A DNA stretch of 64,000 nt, taken from Charina bottae (Eukaryota > Chordata > Lepidosauria > Squamata > Charinaidae). Location: assembly GCA_023362775.1 (NCBI GenBank), contig JALMGJ010000004.1:78606798-78670797 (forward strand), in the 5' to 3' direction. The position numbers and the translations under genes were made by a program. Every line of letters starts with the position of its first letter. Position 1 is the stretch's first letter. Below the pieces are notes generated by a model. That model was not told the DNA's origin. It did no database searches and saw only the letters and a program-made list of their open reading frames with translations. Shown here in pieces: positions 33,016 to 45,311 of the stretch.

Positions 33016-35170
33016 TAAACATTTATTTAAAAAAATTCAAGATTTTGGTGATTTGGCAGGGCTCAAAATAAACAATCATAAAACAAAGATGATAAATTTG
33101 AATATGAATCAAAGTAATATTTATAATATGGAACAGATTATGGGATTTGTAAATGTAAAAAAAATAAGATATCTAGGAGTGGACATAATATCTAATAATT
33201 CAAATTTATTTAAAAATAACTATACAAAATTATGGACCAATATAAAAAATGATTTAAAACTTTGGAAAAATTTACACCTATCATTCCTGGGTAGAATTTC
33301 AACAATAAAAATGAATATATTACCAAAAAATATTTTCTTATTTCAAACTATTCCAATTGTTATAACCCAAAAAACCTTTCAAAATTGGCAACAAGAGTTG
33401 GCAAAATTCATCTGGCAAGGCAAAAAGCCAAGAATAAAATACAAATTCTTACAAGACACTAAAGAGAATGGTGGTTTTGATCTTCCCAACTTAAAATTAT
33501 ATTATGAGGCATGTATTCTATGGTGGCTTCGTGATTGGATAAGCCTGGACGATAAAAAAATACTTAATCTGGAAGGTCATGATTTAAAATTTGGTTGGCA
33601 TGGATACCTATGGTATAACAAAATCAAAGCAAATGTAGCATTTAATCATCACCCTATTAGGAAATCAATTATAAGAATTTGGAATAAATATAAAAATACA
33701 ATCTCACCAAATATACCTCTGTGGATTTCACCACATGAAGCTTTTACTTGGTATGGAAATTTAAATATAGGTAATTGGATAACATACAAAGATTTACTAA
33801 CTTTTGAAGGATCAAATTACAATTTAAAATCAAGAGAAAACCTATTAAAGATGAAATAAAGTGCAATTGGTTTTCATATGCTCAAATTAAAGAACAATTC
33901 AGAGTGGATAATAAAAATTTTAAATGTAAAGAAAGTGCAAACAATTGGGATATCGTCCTATGGAAAGATAAAAACCACTTAATTTCAAAAATGTATAAGA
34001 TATTAATATTAAATAATTCGAAAAATATACAAAAAAAAGAAATGTATGTGTAACTGGGAAAAAAATTTAGGTCACAAGATCCAGTTTGAAACCTGGGAAG
34101 ATATGTGGCTAAAAGATCTAAAATTCACATTGAATTATAATATGAAAGAAAATTTCTACATAATGATGTATAGGTGGTATCTAACGCCAAACACTCTGTG
34201 AAAAATGAATAATAGATTATCTAACAGATGTTGGAAATGTAAAAAAGAAGTGGGCACTTTTTTCCATCTCTGGTGGTCTTGTAAAAAAACAAAAAAAATT
34301 GGTTAAAAATACATCAAACAATAAGTGAAATATTGGAACAAGATTTAATTATTGAACCAGAGATACACAAGAAATATGGAAAATTACTATTTTATTTAAT
34401 AACCGCGGCTAGAATTATATTTGCTAGACACTGGAAAGAGGAATGTATACCTACAATTGAGGAATGGTTATTAAAAACAATGGACTTAGTTCAGATGGCA
34501 AAATTAACAGATTTATTAAATGACAAGAACCAAGAAGAATTTAACTTATGTTGGGACCCATTTTATAGATACATAGAAAAAACTCAAAAAATACAAATAG
34601 TAAACTCAATGTAAACAAGATATAGAATTGTATAAATAGTAAATTATATAACATATAGAACCTATTGTAGAAATTTTTGATGAGAAAGTAGGAAGTCCAT
34701 TTTATTTTGTTGTTTTGTTGTTTCTGTTTTATGTTGTTTGGTAATCGCTAAATTATAAGAAAGAAATAGAGAATTAGGGGATTAAAGAAAGAAGAGAAGG
34801 GAAAGAACGGAAAGATGAGATCTTAGAAGGTACAAGTACGTTGAGAGGAGTAGGAGGTAAAGGGTTAAAGGTTGAGAAGAAAGTTAATTAGAATGTTTTG
34901 GTTTGACTGAAGAGGTTAGAGGTATGGAAGAAAGAAAAGAATACAGATTATGAAGAAGGTGTAAAGAAGAGATAACAAGAAGAAAGGGTAGAGGGCAGAG
35001 CTGTAATATATTTAAAGGTATCTAATATATTAATGTATATACTTAGAAATTATACAATACATTGTATAATGTATAATATTGTTGTATTTATTGTAGTGTT
35101 GCATGTTGTATTGTATTAACGTTGATGTATGTCTATGTTAATGATGTTTAATAAAATTTAAAAAAAAAAA
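33016..35170 (+). mobile_element. 5'-truncated L1 LINE with perfect 15-bp TSD
   Basis: Flanked by GAATAGGAAATGGCT at 33001-33015 and 35171-35185. The element starts just after the RT catalytic motif would lie, covers the ORF2 C-terminus (33053-34614), and has a 3' UTR with a purine-rich stretch (34740-35000). It ends AATAAAATTT plus a short poly(A). The long TSD and A-tail are the mark of L1 target-primed reverse transcription. Confidence 0.95.
33053..34614 (+). pseudogene. L1 ORF2 C-terminal part (broken)
   Basis: Post-catalytic portion of an L1 ORF2 protein. The 268-codon frame 33053-33859 shows GLKINNHKTKMINL, KIRYLGVDI, LSFLGRISTIKMNILPK and FIWQGKKPRIKY, the conserved L1 thumb and linker motifs. 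A stop at about 33857 and frameshifts follow. The Cys-rich C-terminal motif (CWKCKKEVGTFFHLWWSC, about 34231-34284) and the final frame 34333-34614 complete it. The L1 at 47.97-49.39 kb has the same motifs in order. No endonuclease or RT catalytic site is present. Confidence 0.9.
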
Positions 35171-35185
35171 GAATAGGAAATGGCT

Positions 35186-36470
35186 GATCAGCTTTAGATA
35201 GGGATTCAAAATGACTGTATATGGTTTGACCCTAAAATGCTACCAGCCTGTGAATATGCATGCCTTAGATAAGCCAGATTGACGTAATGTAAAAAGTTAA
35301 CATTGAGGTAAGTTCTGCTTAGTGTAACAAATCCTGACATTACAGAGCAGAGACTTTGAAGAAAACTGGAACTTGCCTGGTTTTCTTTATAAAGCAGCCA
35401 TACTTCCTTACAAAAAAGCAGCAGTATCTTTTCTTTATCTGTGAAATTAGAATCATGGTGTCCCAGCATCACCTCATTAACTGAGAACTTAAGGGCATCC
35501 TGGAAAGGTAATTGGTGACTGGAGTATTCTTAGGCATTCTTTAGCTCATCTCTTACATCACCTTTTGAGGGAAAGCAGGAGAGAAGGCAATTATAATATA
35601 CACAGAAAATCAACATGGAAAGCTTTAAATGTAAGATGCCCATAAGGATGTTATGCAACAGATATTCACAGATTTGTCTGCTTAACAATGTGTATATTAT
35701 TGATGACGGTAAACACAATGCATTTGATGTAACACCTACCTCCCCACCTAGAGTACATGAACATTTAATAAGAAGTTGAAAAAGAGGCACATCATCCTAG
35801 GCATCCAGGATAAAGATGCAAGCAGACTGTCATTGTCAGCCAGTTGCATCTGTGGAAGCAGGCAGGTCAAAATCTGAAAATCTCACAATGCAAGCTCCCC
35901 ACTTTTCTGTGTTTGCAATGTTGACTCACATGCAGAAGTGGGGCGGGGTCTTGGATCATAATATGGGAGAACAAATAATCAGTAGAATAAGATTTAAGAG
36001 CAGTTCACACTGAAGAGAATGTTACATAATACATTTGTGTTTTGTCAATGCTGTCAAATTCATAACATGTAACAATAATGAGTATTAAGTATTTCTCTAT
36101 ACTTGTCTTTTTGAGAGGTCAGCTTGTCTGCATGGGGGTTAGAAAAGAAGAGTGGGCTTTACAGTGCACAAGGTGTAATTATAAAGGAGCATCAAAAGTA
36201 TTAAGTTCTAGTCAAAGATCCATTTTAAACTTCAGAATGGCTTCATGTGACACTTTCTTCTAGAGAGGCTGATGTGATGATTGCAAATTTCTCAGGCCAT
36301 ATAAATATCAAGTTCCCATCAGAAGTCATTTTAAGGGAACTAAGGGACTTCATTTGACCTACTTTAAAGCCAGACTGTATAATTGCAGGAAGAAATGAGC
36401 TAGAGAGAGAAAAATATAGAGTGTACTGTTCAAAACTTTCTGCCAACAGTTGTACTGCCAGAAGAAAAAG
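35186..36470. other. Unique DNA, no gene seen
   Basis: No convincing coding or repeat signal. Confidence 0.5.
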
Positions 36471-36489
36471 TGGAGAGACTGTGAGGGTG

Positions 36490-36720
36490 TTTGCTAGAAT
36501 CTCTTTTTGACTTCCCCATTAATATACATTAACAATATCAAAGCTCATAATTTAAAATTATATGCAGATGATGCTGTACTTACTGTTACTCACCCAAAGG
36601 ACTCTTTTAGAACTGATAATGGAATATATACAGTGGTATAGTTCATTATCAGGAAAATGGATAAAACAGAACCCAAATGATAACATGGAACTAAACTGAA
36701 GAAGAAAAACCATACTTAAG
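36490..36720 (+). pseudogene. Old L1-like RT fragment
   Basis: The DNA reads NLKLYADDAVLTVTHPK around 36550-36600, an RT catalytic block of L1 type, then a decayed 'WYSSLSGKWIKQNPN' segment to about 36680. Frameshifted and short. Confidence 0.6.
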
Positions 36721-36820
36721 ACAGACAGTGAGGTTAAACATTACCGCTAAAAATATCAGTTGTCTGAGAATTTAATTAACAAAAAGTAATAGTCATTTAA
36801 GAACAATTAGTCCCAGATCT

Positions 36821-36919
36821 GAATGAATGAATGAATGAATGAATGAATGAATATGTGTGTGTGTATACACACACACACACACACATATATATACACACAC
36901 GCGCACACACACATACATA
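36821..36919. repeat. (TGAA)n(TG)n(CA)n microsatellite
   Basis: About eight TGAA units followed by alternating TG, CA, TA and CA repeats, abutting the Tc1-like fragment. Confidence 0.9.
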
Positions 36920-37250
36920 TACAGTTGCAATCGAAATTATTCAACCCCCATTGCAAATCAGGTTTATTCTCAAAATTTAGACTTTCAGCTGTTTGCAATG
37001 AACAAATCAAACAAGAGCAATTGAAATAGCTCAACACAATGAATGCTTCAAGTGGTTTCCCCAGATTCAACTGAAATTTACTGATAAGATAGAGGCTGAG
37101 ATTAGCAAGAAATGTTCTGTTATTATTGATTTAACTGAGTCTATAGAGCAATCATACACATACACCGAGACTAACTGCTGCTCTGCAAACCAGTCTCAGA
37201 TGGCTACCTTACCATGAGACTGCTAATAAATCCTTAAAGCAGTAGTGCTA
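36920..37250 (+). mobile_element. Tc1/mariner transposon 5' fragment
   Basis: Begins TACAGTTGCAATCGAAATTA, the end of a Tc1/mariner family known in vertebrates, and continues with its leader (ATTGCAAATCAGGTTTATT, CAAGTGGTTTCCCCAGATT). The transposase region and the other end are missing. The right boundary is approximate. Confidence 0.65.
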
Positions 37251-39532
37251 ATCCCACACATGTTAAAAGGCCACAATAGTGGCTGAAAGCAGAATTGGGA
37301 GAAAATTGGAACTTTGCTGTTCCAGCTGATTGGAGTTCTTAGGGTTTTTTAAATTGATTCAGTCAACAAGCTACCAAAAAGGGAAGGATGGTATGCAAAT
37401 TTAGTTATTTATTAAATAATTAAATAATCTAAAAATCATAATTTTCTTGATACTCTGATTTTACGAATGTTTATGTTGTTTACTGATAAAGATGGATCAG
37501 TGGCACCTACATGCCATGAACATAATCCTTTCGGGAGGGGTCATTTGTTAAAAAATTAAATAAACTAAAAATATTAATGGTATTATATAAACCTTGCCAA
37601 GAAAACTGCAGGGACTTGTCCAGGCAGTCTCCAAGAATCAGACACAATTGAACAGATTAAAAAAAATCAAATAAAGTAGGATTTGATTGAATCCTACTTC
37701 TCATTTTTTAAAACTCAAAATTTATTTATTTATTTTTCCAACTTCTATCACCGCCCATCTCCCCCCACAAAGGTGGGGGGGGGATATACTGTATACGTAA
37801 TGCTCCTGCCTCCTGTTTCTGTGCTGTACTGGGAATTCTACAGAATTGGGCTCCCCATTATTAGTTCCCAGCAGGTTATCTAAATAATTCTGAAGTTTGC
37901 AACTTTCTGAACTGGAGAGTAGGGGGGCAGGCAGAAACCTTAGCTGGCCTTGCCCATTGAAGGATGTGGCTTGGGATTAAATAATGTAATCTGAGTAGGT
38001 TGACTTTACAACAGTTGATGTTCTGCTGTATTAATTAACCATTTATAACAAATTATCACATGCTTGTAATAATTAAGAATGACCATTGTGAGAAATTTTA
38101 GCTGTCATCTTTCATTTTTGCAACCTGATAAATTTTATTATTCACTGTTACCAATGGAATAATGCAGCTTGTTGGAAAATAATTAATTTCACTAAGAAGA
38201 ACGTTAAAAACATTTCTTACTACTTTTTTCTTATTTTGGAAAATGAGGAAAAATGAGGAAAAACCAATCAGGAATAAATTACTTAAATACATTACTTGTT
38301 TTTAGTAAATATTTATTCAGTCCTACATTAATACTGGAATTACGTCATTCTGTATCACATACAAATGTTTGTTATATCACTATTGTGTTGCTTCTGTAAT
38401 GGTAGTCTGACTTGGTATGAAGTTCCAGAAATGAACATTTTTCCAGAACATTTTTTTCATGAATATGATCTGCTTCATAAATTCCATACCTATTTAAAGC
38501 ATTCATATAACGTATCTTACAATATTGCTGTGCCACTCAAGATTTTACATGAATGTGACTATTCTTTTTTTTTTTTGCAGTACTCCAGATGTTGCATGTC
38601 TTCTAGGTCTAGAGTATTAAATGAAATTTATTTATATGATTTGGATATTGCCTTTCTGCAACAAAGCATTTAAAGTAGCCAACAATTAAAAATAAACAAA
38701 CAAAATCTGATAAAACAAAGGCCAGGTTTGTGGACTGTCAATTGCTTTAAAGTGAGAAGCAAAAAGGTGCTTTAGAGTGTGTGTACCTAGCACTGGTGTG
38801 AAATTCCTTAAAGCAATAATGTCTGTTCTTGGAATCACATAGTAGTTGCAGACAGCAGCCTTGCAATCTACTGAAAAGATGCAGCTACTTTAAGGAATTG
38901 CAGACAAGTATCATGTTTGTAGCTCCTGCATGCCCAAAAGCACCTTTTTGGCTTTTGAATTTGAAGTTCTGTGCATCCTATTAAGATTATGAACAGCTAG
39001 TTTAATCTGAAGAGTCTTGACTCTTTTCTTAATGAAAGGAATGAAATGAAAGTGGGGCCTGAGTGCAATTTCCAAAGATGGAACCTGAGATTCCACACTC
39101 CATCTCTGAGGACAGCTAGAAATATATATGTCTCCAACTTAGGTGAAATGCAGTACTGGGATAGATGGTCCAATGATCTGACATATTTTTATATGGTTCC
39201 CTATATTGTCCAGTTACTCCCTGAAATACAGAGATGAGATGATGATAATTATGATGATAAGAAGTTAGGTTCTACAGCATGCTGCCGAGTAAAATGAAAA
39301 GTTAATGGGGTGCATGCAGAAAGTCAATGATTGAATCATATAGTTAATACATTATACTGCCAACACACTAGATCAGTCAATGGGTTGTGAATAATAATAA
39401 AAAATGTATACCACTTATTTCTGTATTAGCTTTGCAATGTTAGGCTTAAGTACAGCATACTTAATTTATCCGTAATATGTCTACTGTACAATGCTCGGAT
39501 CCAAATACTCTTGAACATTAAGTATATCTTAA
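37251..39532. other. Mostly unique DNA with one L2 scrap
   Basis: No genes seen. At 37717-37785 there is a 70-bp minus-strand L2 end: (TTTA)n, ATCACCGCCCATCTCCCCCC, then the opposite arm as a G-run. A T-run lies at 38565-38576. Confidence 0.5.
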
Positions 39533-39543
39533 CTTACTAAATA

Positions 39544-39882
39544 GGGGCATGGTGGCTCAGTGGGTAAGACGCCAGGCTTGTCGAGCAAAAGATCGCAAGT
39601 TTGGAGGTTCTAATCCCTATCCCCGTGTGACGGGGTGAGCTCCTGCACTAGCCCCAGTTCTTGCCAACCTAGCAATTCGAAAGCATGCAAATGCAAGTAG
39701 ATGAATAGGTACCACTTCGGTGGGTAGGTAACAGTGTTCCGGGTGCATCATGCTGGGCACATGACCGTGGAAGCGTCTTCGGACAACGTTGACTCTTCGG
39801 CTAACAAACGGAGATGAACACCGGCCCCTAGAGTCAGATACAACTGCACAAATGTGCAGGGGGAACCTTTACCTTTACCTAT
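39544..39882 (+). mobile_element. Sauria-type SINE, copy 2, perfect TSD
   Basis: Full-length copy flanked by CTTACTAAATA at 39533-39543 and 39883-39893. Head GGTGGCTCAGTGGGTAAGAC, B box GGTTCTAATCC, family body, 3' part AGAGTCAGATACAACTGC, tail (ACCTTT)n. Transcribed by pol III when active. No protein. Confidence 0.95.
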
Positions 39883-40094
39883 CTTACTAAATACACTTTA
39901 TGGTCAGTTCTGCAGAATCACACATTCAAATTTAAGTAAGACTACAGCGGACATCCAGAAATCTGTGTTCTTCTATGACATCCCTTATTTGTGTGGCACT
40001 TAAAGAATCATTTAGCTTTTGCTGAATTCAGTAGCTATATTATATATATATCATAAAATCTCTGTGAAAAGTATTTTCTCAGCTTATATTATAT

Positions 40095-40395
40095 GCCAAG
40101 GCAAAGGTTTGGGGTAATCAAAGATGGAGCCAGTGTTGTCCATAGATGCTTCCGTGGTCATGTGGCCAGCATGACTGAATGCAGAGGTGCACAGAATGCT
40201 GTTACCTTCCCACTGGAGTGGTACATATTTATCTACTTGCATTTTTAACGTGCTTTCGAACTGCTAGGTTGGCAGGAGCTGGGCGATAACGGGAGCTCAC
40301 CCTGTTATGTGGTGCTTCCGGGTCTCGACCTGCTGACCTGCCATCCTTTCGTTCAACAGTCGGTAGTCTTAACCGTTACACCACCACACTGCCCT
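40095..40395 (-). mobile_element. SINE with Sauria-type body but a different tRNA head
   Basis: Minus-strand copy. From 5' to 3' the head reads GTGGTGGTGTAACGGTTAAG and then GCAGGTCGAGACCC, unlike the GTGGCTCAG head of the other copies. The body is then shared (GCCAACCTAGCAGTTCGAAAG, GTAACAGCATTCTG, CACATGACCACGGAAGC). The (ACCTTT)n tail is not seen; it ends AAACCTTTGCC. No TSD found. Suggests head exchange between SINE families. Confidence 0.7.
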
Positions 40396-40399
40396 TATG

Positions 40400-41250
40400 A
40401 AAGGTGATGCCCAGGTATTTAAAGGAGGAACATTGCTCTATTAGTTGGGTATTAATTGTCCATCTATGTTTAATAATACTTTTGCCAAAAACTACTACTT
40501 TAATTTTATTGTAATTTATCTTCAGTTTTTCCATTTCGCAATAATCAGCTAGTCTGGCCAATTATCTTCTAAGGCCAATCTCAGTATAGGAAATAAAAGC
40601 CATGCCATCAGTGTACATTAACATTGAGATTGTCTGTCCATTAAGTGAAGGGGAGAAAAAACTTTGTGACTTCATGACCTCTACAATATCATTAATATAG
40701 AAATTAAATAAAAAGACAGCCCTGTTTAACTCCTCTCTCCAATAAAATGGGGTCTGACAAGGACCCTTGTGGGCCCGTTCTTACCCTAGCTGTAATGTTG
40801 GTATATAGTTCTATAATTAGTTTAAGAAGGCTCTTATCAATATCTGTCCTAACTAATTTCTCCCATAGTTGAGACCTGTCAATGAAATCAAAGCCAGAGG
40901 TAAGTTCAATAAAAGATACATAGAGATGTTTTGTATGCCCATTGGTATATTTCTGAATAAAGGCCTTCAGAGTAGCACAGTGATCTACTGTGCTATGTCC
41001 TTTTCGGAACCCTGCCTGTTCTAGATGAAACAGTTTTGTTTCTTCCTCCTAATCTTCTAATTTATACAAAAGATTTCTGGCATAGAGCTTAGAAGAAATG
41101 TCTAGCAAACTAATTGGGCGATAATTGGCAGGTTCCTGCCGAATACCCTTTTTGAAGATAGGTATATTATACTTTGTTTCCAGTGGGGAGGTACAATGCA
41201 TGTTTTATCTATTTCTGAGAAGTGTCTAGTCAGGATGGGGACCCACCAAG
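40400..41250 (-). pseudogene. Decayed I/Jockey-like LINE RT (minus strand)
   Basis: Read on the minus strand, the pieces in order are NYRPISLLD-like (about 41115), an EQAGFRKGHSTVDH-like block (about 41000) and a FIELTSGFDFIDRSQLWEK block (about 40880). A GVKQGC-like block (about 40730) and LADYCEMEKLKINYNKIKV ... KYLGITF (40561-40400) complete the RT. The catalytic YADD has become YTDG. Many frameshifts. Related in type to the remnants at 9.8 and 52 kb; assigning it to I, Vingi or Jockey needs a search. Confidence 0.65.
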
Positions 41251-41500
41251 AATCATTCATCTTATATAACTCTCATGATGGCATCCATGCCACCCTGACA
41301 TGGTAAGTAGGTCACATAAGCATATCACTCAGCCAAAAGCACCAAAGCTGTCAATAGGAGGAACTCAGCAACAAACCTCCAGACAGACAATAATTGTGTG
41401 GTATGGATTAGATGAAGGCATTCAGCACCTTCAATGGACAGCACCGAACAGCATAGAGAAGGTGCGAGACAGAAAGGAATGAAACTGATAAACACATTTT
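41251..41500. other. Unassigned sequence
   Basis: A 60-codon frame (41300-41482) has no recognised motif. May be part of a neighbouring transposon. Confidence 0.3.
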
Positions 41501-41502
41501 AT

Positions 41503-42092
41503 TTATTTATTATTTATTATTTGAATTTATCACCGCCCATCTCCATGACAGTAGACTCTGGACAGTTTACAAACATTAAAATTAATATTTAAAAAGCTAT
41601 AAAAATACAGTATAATAATAAATAGATGAGATAAGAATCCAGAGGATGGGAAGATCTTTAAAAAGGAGGGTATTAAGGGGCTAACCACCCCCAGGAGGAA
41701 CTATTACCTCCTTTGTCCCAAGCAAGGCAGCAGAACCAGGTCTTTAAAGACTTTTTGAAGGCCAGGAGCGAAGGTGCCTGCCTCACCTCTGGGGGCAAGG
41801 TATTCCACAATGCGGGTGCCATCACAGAGAAGGCATGTCTCCTGGACCCCGCCAAATGAAATTCCTTCACTGATGGGGTCCGAAGCATGCCCTCTCTGCA
41901 TGACCGGGTGGGGTGGGTAGATGTAATCGGGATGAGACGGTCCCTCAGGTATCCTGGTCCCATGCCATATAGGGCTTTAAAGGTGATAATCAACGCCTTG
42001 AATTGGACCCAGAAGCAAACTGGTACCCAATGCAGCTCGCGCAGCCGTGGTGTTACATGAGCTGATCTTATCGCACCCGTAACTGCCCGCAT
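41503..42092 (-). mobile_element. 5'-truncated L2 LINE
   Basis: Minus strand. On the plus strand it starts with (TTTA)n and the hairpin (about 41532-41572, ACCGCCCATCTCCATGACAG...), followed by the ORF2 C-terminus in a 139-codon open frame (41673-42092). That frame contains LRELHWVPVCFWVQFKA, PTRSCREGML and KTWFCCLAWDK. It is truncated exactly where Gypsy gag sequence begins. No clean TSD. Confidence 0.85.
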
Positions 42093-42094
42093 TT

Positions 42095-42430
42095 TTCTTA
42101 GATGAGCTTGCTCGCACCGATTGCCAGTCTACATTACAAGCACTGACACATTTATGTTTAAAGATTGATGGGCGTTTGCAGCAGCGCAAGATTCATCTAC
42201 GGGCAGAAGCAGGTACCAACCCGTTTCCTCGTAGTGGGCGTCTTCCTCCAGCTGATGAACCAATGGAACTGGGTGGGGCTAAACCAAAGCTCATGCCTAC
42301 AGAAAGGGACTGCCATAGTAGAGAAAGACTGTGCTTGTATTGCAGGGGCCCTGGACATCTAGCCATGAACTGCCCTACCAAGTGCAAGAATAAGTCACAG
42401 TCAGGAAACGGGCCTTGCCCAACCTAAAGG
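42095..42430 (+). pseudogene. Gypsy gag, C-terminal part
   Basis: The surviving tail of Gag. It includes a DGRLQQRKIHLR-like segment, PADEPMELGG and one CCHC zinc knuckle (C-x2-C-x4-H-x4-C) at about 42332-42373 that would bind element RNA. The capsid part upstream is absent. An L2 abuts the break at 42092. Confidence 0.85.
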
Positions 42431-42459
42431 GACAGTTAGGTTGGGCTAGTATGGCCACA

Positions 42460-43038
42460 GGCCAACATCAGCTGTCCTCTAATTCTTCTTCCAGTCATAT
42501 AGCCATGATGGCAACCTTGCAACTACCTCAGAATTTTACCTTTCAGACACATGCCATGATTGACTCTCGGGCTACCATGAACTTTATGGACAATGGTTTC
42601 ACCAAAAAGATGAAGGTTCCTCAGAAGCCAGTTTGCAAGCCCCTGTTGGTGGAAACCATAGATGGCCAAACCTTACGCTCCGGTCCCATGTCATATACCA
42701 CTCCAAAACTGACTAGGGGGATTGGGTATCACTGCGATCAGATTGAATTCCTCTTGGCAGCTACACCCCAATTTCCCATTGTTTTGGGATTGGAGTGGTT
42801 AAGGACTCATGAACCTTGTATCAATTGGACCAGTGCTGAAGTATCCTTCTCTAGCCTTCGATGCACAGATCATCTAGCCAAGACATTAGCAGCAAGCCAT
42901 GAGAACTTCTCTAAACCCTTGATTCCACAGCAGCTTCGAGACTTTGCAGATGTCTTCAATGAGAAGGAGGCAGACCAGTTGCCACCTCATCATTCATATG
43001 ACTGTGCCATAGATCTTGTGTCTGGTGCAAAACTTTGA
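42460..43038 (+). pseudogene. Gypsy aspartic protease and pol N-terminus
   Basis: The 207-codon frame covers the retropepsin-like protease. The active-site triad, normally DSG or DTG, reads DSR here (HAMIDSRATMNFMD, about 42550-42591), so the catalytic loop is altered. Downstream ILGLEWLRTHEP-like sequence (reads VLGLEWLRTHEP, 42784-42819) is the conserved second part. The frame then enters the pre-RT linker (LPPHHSYDCAIDL) and stops at TGA 43036-43038. Confidence 0.85.
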
Positions 43039-43059
43039 ATTGGAAGAATCTACTCCCTT

Positions 43060-44480
43060 TCAGTACCAGAGTGTGCAGTTCTTAGAGACTTTTTAGGTGT
43101 AAACCTAAAGAAAGGTTTTATCAGATCTTCTACCTCTCCTTTAGCAGCACTAGTACTCTTTTTCAAGAAAAAATTGGGTGAACTACGCCTGTGCTGCAAT
43201 TATCGCCACCTCAATGAGATAACAATCAAGAATTGCTATCCTTTGTCCTTGATATCTGAACTCTTAGAAAGAGTATGAGGTGCATGGGTGTTCACCAAGT
43301 TGGATTTACGAGGTGCTTATAACCTAATCTGTATCAAAAAGGGTGATGAATGGAAAACAGCATTCCGTACCCAGTACGGACACTATGAATACACAGCCAT
43401 GCCTTTCGGACTTTCTAATGCACCAGGTGTGTTCATGAATTTCATGCATGATATGTTCAGGGACCTTCTAGATCAAAACTGTCAGATTTCTCATGGGAAA
43501 GCAGATGCAAATTGCGTTCTCTTCACAGGCTGATATGAGCCGATATGAGATTGTTATGTCTACACTCCGTGAGAAGCCTGCTGGGTACGAGCAGGGAGGG
43601 GTAAGACACATGCTTGCTAGATGCAACACTGCCACCTACTGGCAGGTTATACTCTGTGCTTAGAGTCTCCAGAACTTAAGCCTGACCAATCAGATTTGAG
43701 TCAGAAAATTGTAACTGGGTTTTGTGAAATGGTTTCCTTTGCTCTTGACTCTGCTTGTCTGGTAGCCATTACCAAGTGTTTTGCTCTTGATGAAGGACTT
43801 TGAAGTGTAGCCAACTGGCTTAATATTTGCCAGGTTTTGTGTTCCTTAAGTCTTGTATCAGATGGAAGCAACACGTGAGAAATATATCTGTATCTTTTGC
43901 TTGTAAGCTGTCTTCTGCGTATGTATACTATCTGCTTTATCTACGGTAAAGATTTATAGGTTTGAAAGCTGCACTCTGCGTGTTTACTCTTGCCTCCTCC
44001 CAATTAGCCAGAGGCCTTGACAAAAACATGATTATATATTTGGATGATATCTTAATCTTTTCATCATCACTGTCAGAGCACTATCAACATGAGAGAAAAG
44101 TACTGCAGCACCTCGGGGTGAACCAACTATGCAAAGCTAGAAAAATGCCAGTTTGCTCAGTCTACCATAGACTTCCTTGGACATTGAATATCTCACCATG
44201 GGTTAGCCATGGAACTGGAGAAAATAGAAGCCCTTCAATCCTGGCAACCACCTCGCAGAGCCAAGGACATCCAAAGACTGTTGGGCTTCGCCAATTACTA
44301 CAGAACATTTATCCCGCAGTTTGCCAAGTTACCGGCTCCACTTTCTGACCTACTCAAGAAAAGATCCAGATTTCGTTGGGGGGAGACTGAAAACAGAGCG
44401 TTTCAACAACTCAAGCTTTCATGTCTAAACCCATTCTCAGACAACCAGACTCTAATCAACGTTTCTTCATAGAAACTGAT
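43060..44480 (+). pseudogene. Gypsy reverse transcriptase, split by a solo LTR
   Basis: RT blocks: LRLCCNYRHLNEITIKN (about 43183-43230), [12 protein letters not shown] with the first Asp (43291-43326), [18 protein letters not shown] (43396-43448). After the LTR comes IIYLDDILIFSS with the catalytic pair (44031-44066). Stops at 43036 and 43276 and a frameshift near 44150 break the frame. The part at 44209-44472 (RLLGFANYYRTFIPQFA) is the RT thumb and connection. RNase H starts (FIETDASEVAIGV, 44465-44503) and is cut off by the L1. Confidence 0.9.
43480..44022. mobile_element. Solo LTR in Gypsy RT (TSD AAAAC)
   Basis: A 543-bp segment from TGTCAGATTTC to GGCCTTGACA with 5-bp inverted ends TGTCA/TGACA. 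It is flanked by AAAAC at 43475-43479 and 44023-44027. Excision restores the RT frame precisely (LLDQN then MIIYLDD). No coding sequence. The family is not identified; Gypsy or endogenous retrovirus are both possible. Confidence 0.9.
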
Positions 44481-44551
44481 GCCTCAGAAGTTGCCATTGG
44501 TGTGCGGCTTATTATAAATGCTGTGAAGATGAGTTTTGCCTTCCTTTACAA

Positions 44552-45252
44552 TTGACGATGAATTCGATTTTAGAAACAGGTGTAATGCCTGAGACTTGGA
44601 AGGAGGCTCATATTGCATTGATTCCAAAAGAACAACAAGATTTGACTTTAGCGAAGAATTATAGACCAATATCTTTATTGAACAATGACTATAATATATT
44701 TACAACAGTGTTGGCGGAAAGAATGAAAATTATTCTTAAGAATTTTATCCATCGGGATCAGGTGGGATTTTTGCCTAAGAGACAAATTCGAGATAATGTT
44801 CGAAATGTTTTGGACATATTGGAGTACTTGGAACAACATAATGAAAAACAAGCTGCTTTGATATTTGTAGATGCTGAAAAAGCCTTTGACAATTTAAATT
44901 GGCCTTTTATGTTTAAAGTATTGGAATCTATGAATTTTGGGGGAAACTTTATTAAATGGATTAAATCAATATATACCCCTCAAACTGCTAAAATAATTGT
45001 TAATGGTGATTTCAGTAAACCATGTGAAATTCAAAAAGGTACAAGACAAGGATGTCCTTTATCTCCACTTTTGTTCATACTAGTCTTAGAAGTTTTACTT
45101 AGAGAGATTAGACAAGATGATGGCATTTCTGGTATAAGAGTTAAAAAGGAAGTTTATAAGCTAAGAGCCTTTGCTGATGACCTAGTCATTACTTTAAAAA
45201 ACCCATTGGATGGGATTGAGTTACTAATGCAGAAATTTTTCACTTTGGACAA
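44552..45252 (+). pseudogene. L1 ORF2 reverse transcriptase part
   Basis: Open over about 235 codons. L1 RT motifs: AHIALIPKEQQDLTLAKNY and RPISLLNNDYNI, DQVGFLPKRQIRDN, IFVDAEKAFDNLNWPFM with the first catalytic Asp, GTRQGCPLSPLLFILVLE, RAFADDLVITL with the FADD catalytic pair (about 45166-45197). The frame is cut by Penelope 2 and the domain resumes at 47967. The upstream endonuclease is missing by truncation. Confidence 0.9.
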
Positions 45253-45311
45253 ACATAAAAAAAGATGGCTGTTGTGGGTCTTCCGGGCTGTGTGGCCGTG
45301 TTCTGGAAGTT

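Noticed and set aside
42093..42430. A functional host gene derived from Gypsy gag
   Set aside because: The gag piece is truncated, continues into broken protease and RT, and is flanked by an L2; no sign of a separate gene.
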